DNA from: Nymphaea colorata
Lineage: Eukaryota; Streptophyta; Magnoliopsida; Nymphaeales; Nymphaeaceae
Assembly: GCF_008831285.2 (NCBI RefSeq)
Contig: NC_045146.1
Span: 23,515,703-23,579,702 of the forward strand
Reading direction: 5' to 3'
Length of the DNA: 64,000 nucleotides
Program-made: the position numbers and the translations under genes
Notes under the pieces: model-generated
Told to the model about the DNA's origin: nothing
The model's database searches: none
What the model saw: the letters and a program-made list of their open reading frames with translations, nothing else
In this document: piece by piece, positions 37,145 to 49,007 of the stretch
How the letters are laid out: the number at the start of each line of letters is the position of its first letter
How positions within the stretch are numbered: position 1 is the first letter of the stretch

Positions 37145-38413
37145 ATACTTGTCAGGACTGCGGGAACCAAGCCAAGAAGGACTGCGCCCACATGCGATGC
37201 CGGACGTGCTGCAAGAGCCGAGGCTTCCAATGCCAGACCCACGTCAAAAGTACTTGGGTGCCTGCCGCCAAGCGCAGGGAGAGGCAGCAGCAGCTCGCCG
37301 CCGCCGCAGCCGCTGCTCAACAGCATCGCCACCACCACCACCATCAGCAGCGCCAACACCAGCAGCTCATCGATAAGCCACGGAGGCTCACACCAGGTAC
37401 TCCACAAAAGCTCGGATAGAAAAAAAAATAAAGGGAGGAGCCAAAAATCCTGGGTACCTAGCTTGGATCTATTGCGTGATTCTCACGAATTTGATGGCTT
37501 CTCTTTTAGTCCCATCCCAACTTTGGGGTTTTCGTCCTTGTCCAGTTGCATAAGATGGCTTCTCCATTCTCTTCTCCTTCTGCTTCTCTCTCTCAGTTTC
37601 TTCCCTTCTAATATGGCTTTTTCTTGAGGCCTTCTGACATGGGTTTTCATTCTTTTTCAGGTTTTCTTTTCCTTTTTTTTTTTTTTTTTCTTACACGGGT
37701 TTCCATTTCTTCTTGGGGAGGGCCTAGCTCCATAGTTCATAATATTATTCAACTATTCACTCACATTCTAATATTAGTCTTCCAATGCAGCCCTTTTTTT
37801 TCCGATTCTTTTTTTTTTCTGCTTCCTTCACCTGGGGTTTCGTTTTTCCTTCGAGTTTTACGAAATGGTCTTGATTATTTTTTTATATTTTGGCCCATGA
37901 TTGTCAAAATTGTTTGGCTTGCCTCAGCGTATGATATCTGTTCATCGTTTGCACATCCTCTTTCCTTTCCAGTCCCGATCTATAATATCTTTTGGTTTTC
38001 TTTTCCTTCTTTTTCTTGTTGAGCATGGATTGATGCCAAAATTGTTGTGGGTTTTAATATCTGGTGGGTGGTGGGTGACTTTCTCTCTCTTTGTACTTTG
38101 GTTACATGAAGGGAGTTTGCCTGCAGAGGTGAGCGCTCCTGCTGTGTTCAGGTGCGTGAGAGTGAGTGCAATGGAGGAGGGGGAGGATCAGTTTGCATAT
38201 CAGACGGCTGTGAGCATCGGCGGCCATGTCTTCAAGGGTATCCTCTATGATCAAGGTCCAGATGCCGATACGCATTACCATCAGATGGGTTCTATAGAGA
38301 ACATTGTTAACACCACCACTTCTACGACCGCCGTTATTGATCCTTCATCCCTGTACCCACATCCCCTTAATGTTTTCATGGCAGGTACGCAAGACCCTCA
38401 CCACAGATTCTGA
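37138..38413 (+). CDS. SHI/STY-family (SHI-related sequence) zinc-finger transcription factor
   Basis: SRS proteins are plant transcription factors that act on auxin synthesis and on gynoecium, stamen and root development. Exon 1 is 37138-37396 and exon 2 is 38112-38413, joined across a split Gly codon to give 186 residues. The RING-like C3HC3H finger is complete: C5, C8, C16, H18, C21, C24, C32 and H35, followed by [15 protein letters not shown]. Poly-Ala and His/Gln-rich runs follow ([17 protein letters not shown]). Exon 2 holds the conserved [25 protein letters not shown] and the IGGH box at 122-125, then [12 protein letters not shown]. The linker between finger and IGGH box is short, so the protein is well below the usual 300 or more residues, like the smallest family members. 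The start is the first in-frame ATG. A second acceptor at 38127 would remove five residues. Confidence 0.92.
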
Positions 38414-41400
38414 GATGAACCTGTCTTGGAAATTACCTTTCCTTTATCTTGCATCTGCCATATTCCAAACCCTCAAAATCTCTTATTTCAGAACTCTCTC
38501 TCTCTCTCTCGCTCTCGGTGAGAATGTACAACATGTGGTTGTTGGCAAGACAAAACTTGTCTGGAGAAGAGGTAGCGAACGCTTGCTTGCAGAGATTGAG
38601 TAGTGCAGTCATTCCCATTTCCAACTCTACAAGTTAAAAGATTATCAATATCGTTCTTTCTTTCTTTCTTTCTTCCTTCCATTCTCATCTTACGTCATTT
38701 ACTGCAAACTGAACTAACGACTACATTCCAACTAGTCTTTTGCGTTTTTTGATGTCTGCGATTCGCTTGAGTGCTTTTTTCCATTTCCATCTTGTTGAGA
38801 ATTGGAAGAGTTAATTGCATTGGCAGCAGTTGATGCGGGATATCAACTAATCGCAGGCTCTGTTTGCTCTTTTCGGCACCAAGAAAAAATGATGCATTAA
38901 TCATGATAAGCACAGCCGTTCTGATTCTGATTCTGTTAAACAAGCGAAATAAAGGAATTAGCTCAAATGGGTTGCCTTAAATGGTTCTGGATTTCTAAGC
39001 CCCTAATAATAGTACCTTCTTCGTGGAGTATATATCAAATAATAGCAGTCTGCGTTTGTCTGTATGAGAGAGAGAGCATCTGTGTGTGTGTGTGCACGCA
39101 CACACTTGCGTTCATGCATGCATGTGAACTTCACGTGTTCATATTTAACCTTTATTATATGCATATTTTTCAACAAGTGAAATGTTTTGTCTCAAAATTT
39201 TAGGTATTTTCGAAAAGGTTGTTTTATTTAATAATCTATGCACTTTGTGCTTGTGTGTTTGTCAGGTCGTGTATGTTTTGTCGTGTACAGGGAATGCAAG
39301 TAATCTCTATTCATGTACGTTCTTCAACATCAAATTCACATATTTCATCACAGAAGCATTGGCATCAATGTGCAGGCTCACATGTCGCGGCCGCTGACAA
39401 TGCAAGACCCACATGCATGGATTCAAGACCTTATTGCAAAAGAATAAGCGAGCAAAAGAAAAAGAAGAAACATGACGTACATAACTTATATAATCTAAAC
39501 AAAGAATATTGACAATTGGTGGAAAACCATAGAACATGTATAGTATGCTATCGACATTCACGTACATTTTGCCCACGCCGTCTTCCACTTCTTCCACCAT
39601 TAAAACATTGCATACTCTCTCTCTTTCCCAAGAAAAAGAGATTTTTCTATAATTCAATATGCCAATTAAACAAAAGCTACAGACTAATGGAACTTACCTA
39701 GTCGGGTCCTCTTCTTACCAATAAAAAAGCCTACTCTCTCTCTCTCTCTCTCTAAAAATGCATAATTTGATTTTCCAATTAGAATATGCATACAGACGAA
39801 CATAGAAATCTGTGTATGATAATATCTAGATTCCGTTTGATGTTTTCCATTTATGAGCTTAATTATATAAACCCGCAAGCGAACCAAAGAAAACCATGCC
39901 CGAGGCACGAAAGTGCTCGATTGGCAGAACTTTTACAGATATCAATGATTGATATCCCTCATTAGCATGACTGTCTATCTCGAGGACAATGCCATGGCTT
40001 TCGACTCGCTGGTTTCTTGGTTGTCTAACTTACCAGCGGGAGTTTTGTTTTGTTCTTTTTCCTTCAAACCAAATTTTATTCTTGTTCAACAAGCCATCTC
40101 AAATTGCACCTCATGATCCTATCTTCTTTTGATGGCGCTATATATTACCTGTTTCGTTCACAGGCAACAGCCGACTGTTAGATTTCCCGGTAGGTGTATA
40201 GATCTTATATAGCATCTACATGTCCATATCACAACTCATGTAAATTGCCCCTTCTTCACATACCAGAATTTTATGTGAACATGGTTGCCGGCCTTGTCTT
40301 TTCCTCTTATATATCACTAAGTGCATGGTGCCTTTCACTTGATATCGTTGAGCTTTAATTTCTTTTGTGGGAAGGCGAGGCTTACTGAAGGAGCTTCATG
40401 AAACTGAAGCATTTATAAAGCTATATGTTACAGCTCTATCTCCCTTAAGGAGAAGACCAACAATGAACAAGAAAGGAAGGAAAAGAAAACAGGAATTCTT
40501 GATGGCATTCTTTCAATTGTAAGTTGATGAGTTGATGCAACCCGAAGGAACAGGATCACGGCTTGTGATATGCAGCTTCCATTTTCTCTCGTTTGTCTAT
40601 ACTGACGGTGAAATGAACGCTCGGTTAGCTTATTATTTCTGAAAGGAACTTAAAATGTTCCAACCTTCTTTCCTTAATGGTCTTTTCTTCCTTAATGATA
40701 TTGCCATGATCCGGAGCACGGGTTATAGCCTGTTCGTGAGAAATGTTTACGAAAGGAAATTACTTTTTGAATTGTTTTGCTCCCGTCGTCAGATCTGAGT
40801 TCCCAAAGAGAAGTCCCGCAGAAAGATTTAGATCAAGGCAATGATATTCTTCTGTCATGCACATACTTTGCCACAATGGACGTACGCATCTATTGTATAC
40901 GGCATGAAACAAGAGAAGATACTATTTATTTATCCGTGGATCGATAGGCAAAAGATATCCGAGATTCTGAAGGTCGATGTGTCATTCTAAACTCGCCACA
41001 TTATATATTGAAGACGACAGACTATATGCTGGGTGTACAGAATGCACCTAGAGCTGGTATTTAAACAAGCAAACGTGTAGTTTCTGAACTCTATACATGC
41101 TCATCATCAGAACAAGCTTTGGTTAATTAAGCAGCCTGTTAAAAGATACATTTGAACTAATGACCCCCCATTAACTTGGTTACATTCACAAATCGTCCCG
41201 ATCACTCCTTAGTTAAGAGTCTTAAAAGTTCAGAATTCCCTGATCCAATATGAAAACTCACAAATTATGGCAGTGGGGAGTCTTTACTTCGAAAGGTGCT
41301 GAGAAAAACTGGCAGTGTCTGGAAACAATGGGACCAGCGTATAGTGGAGAATTTAATCTTCATGATCACAACCAGTGTGAATTAAGTGAATTAATTTTCC

Positions 41401-43717
41401 GCGCCAAACTTATAAAAAGGTAGCAAATGATATGCATCGATAAGGAAAGAACTTCATAGAAAAGGAAGCTCATTGTCATGAACCAGGAAAAGGAACATGT
41501 TCAAAAGATAGCGAAAGTGAGCCGCTTGCATACATAACTTCCATTAATCTAAATCAAAGAATCGCTTATGATGGCAACGTCTCATATTTCTCTTAAAGTT
41601 CGGTGGGGGGATGGTGCAATGAATGAATGTGCAGAAGGAATGAAGTCGTTTGTTTGCATGGTTCAGTTTTCTGAGCATGGACCTTGACACCTAATTCTTA
41701 ATGGCGCCTGAACTGCGTAGCCGTGACTGGTTGCTTTCACTCTTTTATGTCATTCTATGGCTTCTTCTCTCTTGGGATCCCGCTTTATCTTGAAATAACG
41801 ACTTCACCATCTATTCCTCGTCGCGTCATTTTCCGGAAAAGACGAGACCCTCTTTGCTTCTCTTCTCATTTATCTGCAGGCATGGTCTAACTGATTAAAA
41901 TATATATCTATCTAGATTCATGGAAGAAGAGCCTGTGATGCATGCGGACGAAGGATTCACGTTGAGGAGATTGTAAATTTGTTTCTTTCGAGATGAATGC
42001 GCAGTACGTCGGTGGCTGTATCTGTACTCGAAGAACTTCCTTTCTTTCCTCTTTTCTTTGCCATTGAAGAGAGAATTAATGCAGAGCATTATGAGATGTT
42101 CATGGAGCCACTTACGTGAACAGATCCATGGCAGGTTTCTCACAGAGGGCTTAATTCAGTAGACACAAACAGAACACTCTCTCTGTCCCTGCCTCTCTCT
42201 TTCTCTCATTGTAGTTTTGCCTTTAATGTGGTGCATGCCAGAGAAAGAAGCGGTGGATGGACGTGGACACGAGATGCCCTGACAGGGAAAAGAACTGAAG
42301 AGTTTCAATGCCATTACCCGGTCGACCCACGTTCAGATTGCTATTCCAGTAGCAGCAGGTTTGTCTGCAACTTGCTTCTGCTGGTGCTGTTCAATGGCCT
42401 TTCTGGGCCAGAAATACTTTGAGTTCTAGCTACCAAGGAAAGAGACCACAGGGAAGAGGTGGGCGACCCAAGATTGGGAATGCATACATTATTGATCCTC
42501 GATATCCGCCGGATAAAGTTTGCATTTTTTATGAGGCTACCGTCAGGTCAGTTTAACTTTACCGACAGTTATTTCCTCAATATTTATCTAGACAACTATT
42601 TATCTAGAGTCAGAAGCAAAGTTGATGTTCATTGCCAAGGTTGCATTTGAACATGATGATCGATGAAAGATCCAATATTTTTGGGTTAAGTAAATTTAGT
42701 TCGGTACTTATTTATTAAATAAACAATGACAAAACTGGATTCATCCTCGCAATCTGCTAAGTTAGAAAGCTAGAAATCACGCATTCAATTATTGAAACTA
42801 AGAACAAATTTATTAGATCCCCAAGAAAAGTTTTAGAAGAAATCATAGCTACACATGTCTTCCCCATAATGACGAGAGATGTACATCTAACTACCGAATG
42901 AAGAGAGGGTCTAGGGAGATGATCACCATCTAATTCACTGAGATCATATATACATATACTTTGCTTATGATATACATGCAGTGTTCAAAAACTAAGCGAC
43001 AAAACAATCTTGTGAAGCCTGATATATGCATTATGCATATCCCAGTACATGTAGAAAGCCAAAAACTTCGCTAGGGAACGTGAGGCTTGTCTTATATGTA
43101 GGTTCATTACCAGCCGATATCTTCGAGTCATGTGACATTAGAGATATTGGCGTACTATACTATTCCAATCCTAACGTACGAATTGTATCACAGGTCGTTC
43201 CCATGTAACACTGCGACCATACTGCTGTTCGTGTGCGACGTATATAATTGCACAGTTTTTGTGCAAGAGTACGCTTCGGTTTCAGATCTGACTTAGTTGG
43301 ATTCTGTATTTTATTTTGTTCCAATTGGATTAGATGTCTGATTCTGGAAAATGTGATCTTCTTGAACTAACTAACTTATACATACATGCCAGTGCCAGGG
43401 CTCAGTTTGAACTTCGATCGGCCAGGGAACAGATTTAATTTTATTTCGTCGTTTTTAGTTCTGGTTAGGTCCTTCATCCGGCAAGCGATGTTGTTAAGGA
43501 ATTTAAATCGTCAAATATTATGTTTGTCATTACGTATTTAGAAGAAGAATGTATTCTGAATCAATAAGCAAATTCAGATATTTTGGTCAACAAGATTAAG
43601 AATAATTGTACAGTTAAAACTATTTTGGTATTTTCTACAGTTATTCATTAATTGTACCAGCTGATTCAACTAATTTACTGTGGGGAAAGCTGGAGATCTT
43701 TTGTCATCAAGATTTAA

Positions 43718-44056
43718 GAGGGTGCTTGATAACATCAGATTTGAGATCCTCAAGATTTGACGACTGTGGATTTTAATATCACTACCCGCAATGCAAAGAA
43801 GTAAAATAAGGGTCATAAACATGGACCTTATATGTCTGATATAAGATCCTTAGTTTGATGAAGTAAGGATTTTAAGCGTGAACCTTTTGCTATATCAATA
43901 AAAACATACCATGTCAGATCCACATCAGATGCATGGATTTCAAATTTGAGACTATCAAAGAAATGTTCATTTCTTAATCTAGGAATACACATAAGCGCGC
44001 TTAAGGCAAAATCTAACGTATGTTTTTGCATCAACCAACTTAGATCCTAACAAACA
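43718..44056. mobile_element. Possible decayed MITE rich in GATCC/GGATTT words
   Basis: The left side reads gggtgcttgataacatcag...gagatcc. The right side, on the other strand, reads ctatgtttgttaggatctaag. Between them are repeated ggatttt, agatccacatc and atggatttcaaat words in both orientations. A similar layout occurs near 57713-58045. No clean terminal repeat or target duplication was found. Confidence 0.25.
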
Positions 44057-45572
44057 TAGTTATTACTTCTGATTCAAAAGGGAGTTAGCCCCAGCAAGGC
44101 GCTCCCAGGCCGGACCTACTACGCCATCTTACTGTTAGTCTTACAAGTGCATGCCCTCGTCACAATACCATCAGATCTAGAGATGGAGAGATGCCGACGG
44201 CCGGCTTTTCACTTTCTCCTCTTTTTTCTTGTAAACTTTTTCACGCACGGCCGTTCATCACGGTGGTGAACAGGATCCAAGGCCGTTGGATTAATTTTCT
44301 GTGCTGAGATTCCTTGGACCTGATCCGGCGCGTGAAAAGGCATCTTTTCAAATAATATACATGTGTATAAAGCTTGACAAGATTGAATGAATATAATTCA
44401 TAGCGCCTTTTATTAGCATCAATTATGATGCTAGATTCCATAGTAATTCGTATTCAGAGGAAGGGTGGTCCTAACATGGTTGATTCCAGCAGGTTGTAAA
44501 TTTTTTCTGCAACCTATCTATGCGTAGACCATTAGCTTGTGTCTCATGCTACTTTTAATCTGATAAAAAGTGTTTGCTGCGACGCCCTAGTGCGATTCAT
44601 GATCTCATATAGGTGGGGATGACTGCAATTGGGTCCAATCTGGAGTGGGCATTTTGTTATTTTTTGGCTGTATTGGATCCGATTTTGACCCAACTTCCAA
44701 TGCACTTAACTGCCTCGGATCTGAATTATTTTGATCCGTAGTTCTAGACGTGTGCCTTGCCATAAATTCCTTCTGAGCATGGGAGACAAAAACTTCCAGA
44801 GAATTGAAGTTGGAGGAATTGTGTCAGCAATTTTAGTAATGAGGGTATTGATGCAGTGTGGCAGATTCTTGATCGAAGAGCCAGAAGTTGCAAGGCACAG
44901 GTTTGGAATGCAGAACATAAAATGTTCGTCTTCCCAACCTGGTAGCAAGAACTATATTGATCTAATAGCTAGAACAAAGGAAACAAACGCAGAGTTCGGG
45001 CGGTGACTGAAACTCTGCATGCAGCTAGTACCATGAAACCAGCTACGGTCTGTATATGTTTTAGCTCCGGCAGAAAACTAGAGCGAGAGAATTCTCTGTT
45101 CATATTTTATTGGTCTGATTCGGGTTTTAGATCTTCTTTTTTTTTTTTTGTGAAATTATGCAGGAAAGCAAAAAATGTTCTGCCTATATCTATCGAGGAA
45201 ACATCATTATACACATAAATTACGCACACGTTTATAAGTAGCACTATGCACCGATCACCTTCAGTATTGAACTGAGACTTCTTTGACATGCGGAGTCAGA
45301 AAAATTCGCTGGAATGACACTTGTTTGAAACTATTTGATGGTGAGGTACTTTTATATATATGTATAAGAATAAATATTTAAGATTTTTATTTAAAAATAA
45401 AGAACTTTTAACAGATTGGTCTAAACAACTGACCACACCAATCACAATGTGGCCATGCCACTGGGTCTAGGTCCGATCTCTTTGCATAAGAGAGCATACA
45501 TTGTTTCCCGTAAAGGGTGGGATGACATCGTAAATCCCATGATTGGTGGGATTGTGGCGCATCGGAGGGTGA

Positions 45573-45715
45573 TAGGTGATTAGACTCCATTTTGAAATCC
45601 CGTGACATTAATTTTTGGGTATTAGGCGATTAGACTCTATTTTAAAATCTCATGACATTAATTTTGGGGTAATAGGTGATTAAACTCTATTTTAAAATCC
45701 CGTGACATTAATTTT
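45573..45715. repeat. Three-copy tandem repeat, 50-bp unit
   Basis: Units start at about 45573, 45623 and 45673. Each contains taggYgattaRactcYatttt, a run of aaaatc, and then gtgacattaatttt (atgacattaatttt in the middle copy). There are a few substitutions and no visible gap between units. Confidence 0.85.
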
Positions 45716-47525
45716 CTGTGCTGCAAGTTGAAGCACAGCGAAACTTTCACTTCGAGGCACCGAAAGGGATGTAGGGATTCCTCCTCCTCACCAGGTCATG
45801 AATTCAACGAATGGTAGGGTCACCTTTTTACTAATCTGGCATAATAACTATGACATATAACGAAGAGTAGAGTAGCAGCCACTACATAATTGTGTTCACT
45901 ACATCCCTACATGTTCTTATACGCTATCGTCATGAGCATCTTAGAATAAGTTCTCGTCTATCAAAAGATGATACAATGTGACGTGTGCGTTGATCTCTGC
46001 ATTGGCATTGCGAGTCTTAGTAATTCCTCAAGCGATGTTAAAGAATGAAGAGGGCTCGAGTACCTTTATACATATTGAAGTAAGTGTGCGACATAGAAAT
46101 AGAAACATAGGAACGTGATTCGAACTAGGACTTCCTCTCTTTCCTCATTTGACATCATGAAAGTGTGATTTCATAACCGACGAAGAATAGTTATTCGTGA
46201 CGTGTGATACGGCTCACGTACTTAACACTTTAAAAGATGTACATATCGAAAGCAATAACCAGTAGATTCAAACAACTGATCCATACATGTTATGCCAAGC
46301 GTCGACATGTTACGTGTGATAATATATACATACATGAATAACCAGGTATATACTCGTTCCAAGAAAGAAGATCGATTCAACAAAGAAAAATCACTGGCAT
46401 AACAAGTAATGTATATAGGAAAAGATGTGAACGCATCTATTTCTCACGCATCATGCATTTATGGCAACATTTGGGCACCAACACTGTATGTATTAGCTCT
46501 AGTAGTTTCATACATTAACTAAACATTGTTGAAGATGACATTCAACAACTGAGAATATTCTTCATCTATGTTAAGTTTTCGTTTTTTATTTGTTTGACGA
46601 GATAGGTCCTTGGAGAGGTGTTGTCGACGAAAAAACGGCTTGCTGCATTTAGCATTTCTACGAAAGAAAGATGGAGTTGCATCACAAAATCTATGGATTG
46701 AGCGGTGAGCGTGATATAGTTTCACCGCCTTCATTCTGAAGCATACCATCTCACATCTCTTCCGTGTTATTAGTGGCCTTTTGAATCATAAAAAAAACTC
46801 TCAGCTCAAATAAAGCAAGTCACGGGTTTATTATTGTACACAATAATAAGTGTGACACTTGAGTTATAAGGTATATTATGTGATAACTCAAGTTGCAAAG
46901 CAGCCCTCAAACCAAACCTATAGACAAAATAAAAAAAAATAGCTTTGACTTTTGAAAATCGTGCCAGGGATGTCAAAAGATCACATTTGAATTGGATATC
47001 TACTTTGTGAATATTCTTGTATTCAAATTTAAATTGAAATTTGACAAATAAAAGTCAACCCAAATTTGAATTCAAAATATGATTTATAATTTAAATCTGA
47101 TTTTACGTTCATATTCCAATTCAAATTTTAAATCAAATTTGACTGGTTTTGAGAGCATTAGATATATATAATATTTGTTTATAAGTAAATTCAAATCTTA
47201 TCTACTCAAATCTAAATGTGAGCGAATGTCATTTCTTAAATCTGAATTCAATTAAATATCTTAATTAAATATTAAATTATTTTTTCATATATTTTTTTTG
47301 GTTCAAATCGGTATTTATTCAATTCTATTCGACTTCCCTTCCCATTAAAAATCTAAAAAAAAAAAAAAAGGTTTTCGTTTTAGAATAATGGGCTCGGAAT
47401 CGAGAAAATTTCCCCGTGTCCCACGGACCCAGTTGCTTGCTGGCCCCCAAGCAGTGACTGCGAGCGGGTCTGCCTTGATCCAGCAGCGGCAAGTTCGCCA
47501 GGGTGCTGGACCGCTTTCCAGCGCC

Positions 47526-49007
47526 ATGCGAGTCGGAGGGGCTCTGCTGCGCACGCTCCAGCACCGCCTCCGGTCATCGTCTTCCTCCTTCCTCCCGCAA
47601 CTCCCGCCCCCTTCCTTCCTCCCTCTGTTTCGTACTACCGCTACCTCTGCCAGGCGAACTCCTCACGTGCCGGCAGCCCCTGCTTTCCCGGTCGCGGACC
47701 TCCTTGTGAGGTCAGGCTTTCCGGCGGAGTTCCTCGCCGATTTCACGGCAAAGAACCCTTATGTCCTATCTCTCGATCCCTCCGGGTGCGAGAAATGCGT
47801 GTCGAAACTGTTCTCGTTTGGCTTGTCCCGCGAATCGCTCGCTTCGGTCCTCTTCTCGAATCCTGGGGTTTTGGAACCGCGGCGTTTGGGCAAGATCGAG
47901 GCCGTGTTTGCTGTGGTGGAGGACTTCGACAATTCCTCTGCCATCATGCGGAAGGTTTTGGAGTTCTCAGGAAGACTCTCGATGGAACCTTGCGACGTAC
48001 GCGAGAACATCGGCTTCCTTCGCTCTTGTGGGATCAGCGAGTTCCTGATTCCGCATCTTCTTGAGGAATCGCCATGGTTGGTTTTCCTGGACCGACGGTT
48101 GGAGTTGGAGCCAAGCGCGGGGATTATGAGGGACGTGGGAATGCGAAGCGAGACTATAACCAGGATTTTGATCGATTTCCCTCAATTATTCAAATTGGGG
48201 GCAAGGCAGATTGCGTCAAGGGTCAATTATTTGAAGGGTATTGGATTTAGAGCTGAGGAAATTGATTCTATTGTTGGCGATTTTCCAGCGATTCTGAAAT
48301 TTGGGGTGGAGGATCGGTTGAAGCCTCTAATTTCGGAGATGAGGGATTTGGGTTTTGGTTTTCTCGAGATTAAGAAGGCAGCCATCGAAGATCCACGAAT
48401 TTTCCAGATTGAAGCTGGGGGAGAATTGAGTAGGTGCGTGAATTTGTTGAAAAAATTGAAATGTAGATTGCCAATCAAGGAGAAGATTCTTGACAATGGC
48501 GTGCTGAGAGCTAGCGTTGAGGTGAAATTGAGAATTGATTGCCTTTGCCGAAGTGGGCTGAGCCACAGAGATGCGTTCAAGTTGTTGTGGAGAGAGCCTA
48601 GGATTATCATTTATGATTTAGAAGATGTACAGAAAAAGATTAATTTTCTGACGGACGAAATTGGGGACCCGATCAGCCTCCTGGTCGAAGTTCCGGAGTA
48701 TTTGGGTGTTAATCTTGAGAGGCAGATTATTCCTAGATACAAGGTCGTTCAGTGGCTGAGGTCACATGGTGGGCTTGGCATTGAGGTGGGATTGAAAGAT
48801 CTAGTGAAGTCTAGCAGGCACAAGTTTTACAATTTCTTTGTCAAACCGTATCCGGAATGCGAAAGGATCTTTGGGAAAATGAACAGGGAGGCGGTTCCGA
48901 GGAGCAGGCCGGCGGTTGAACTATCCCAATTGCTTAAGCCTCAAAAGTATAAGGAATGTGAGAAGGACTCTGAAAACATAAAGATGTTTATGAAATCTTT
49001 GGTTTAG
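47526..49007 (+). CDS. mTERF family protein, probably organelle-targeted
   Basis: mTERF proteins bind organellar nucleic acid through stacked helical repeats and act in transcription, splicing or translation in mitochondria or plastids. This intronless frame gives 493 residues from the ATG at 47526. The first 45 or so residues (MRVGGALLRTLQHRLRSSSS and onward) are rich in Arg and Ser with no acidic residue, like a mitochondrial presequence. Repeats follow with the family pattern of Leu/Pro-containing helices: NPYVLSLD, NPGVLEPRRLGKI, ESPWLVF, DFPQLFKLG, DFPAILKFG, DPRIFQIE, EPRIIIYD and VPEYLGVNLERQIIPRYKVV. The C-terminal HKFYNFFVKPYPECERIFGK is typical of one plant mTERF subgroup. An in-frame ATG at 47388 would add 46 residues that look like untranslated leader. 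I cannot fix the orthologue. Confidence 0.9.
   Translation: MRVGGALLRTLQHRLRSSSSSFLPQLPPPSFLPLFRTTATSARRTPHVPAAPAFPVADLLVRSGFPAEFLADFTAKNPYVLSLDPSGCEKCVSKLFSFGLSRESLASVLFSNPGVLEPRRLGKIEAVFAVVEDFDNSSAIMRKVLEFSGRLSMEPCDVRENIGFLRSCGISEFLIPHLLEESPWLVFLDRRLELEPSAGIMRDVGMRSETITRILIDFPQLFKLGARQIASRVNYLKGIGFRAEEIDSIVGDFPAILKFGVEDRLKPLISEMRDLGFGFLEIKKAAIEDPRIFQIEAGGELSRCVNLLKKLKCRLPIKEKILDNGVLRASVEVKLRIDCLCRSGLSHRDAFKLLWREPRIIIYDLEDVQKKINFLTDEIGDPISLLVEVPEYLGVNLERQIIPRYKVVQWLRSHGGLGIEVGLKDLVKSSRHKFYNFFVKPYPECERIFGKMNREAVPRSRPAVELSQLLKPQKYKECEKDSENIKMFMKSLV

Larger units (their letters stand above)
38414..47525. other. Spacer between SRS and mTERF genes; no convincing gene
   Basis: The left end is the SRS 3' UTR. 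The rest holds short CT microsatellites (near 38500 and 39730), a three-copy 50-bp tandem repeat at 45573, a possible inverted-repeat element at 43718-44056, and AT-rich sequence at 46960-47340 with many aaatttgaattcaaa-like words just before the mTERF gene. A stretch at 46030-46200 with gattcgaactaggacttcc could be a decayed retroelement piece. No open frame here looks like a known protein. Confidence 0.5.

Noticed and set aside
36715..37407. 230-codon open frame on the minus strand across the SRS first exon
   Set aside because: It is the antisense shadow of the SRS exon and its GA-rich leader; Ser/Leu runs come from the CT repeats.
44731..45006. 91-codon plus-strand frame
   Set aside because: Reads like a protein in places but matches nothing I know and has no supporting context.
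46030..46200. Possible LTR retrotransposon end
   Set aside because: Words like gattcgaactaggacttcc recall retroelement termini, but no paired LTR, primer-binding site or polypurine tract could be found.
48227..48610. 127-codon minus-strand frame
   Set aside because: Shadow within the mTERF coding sequence.
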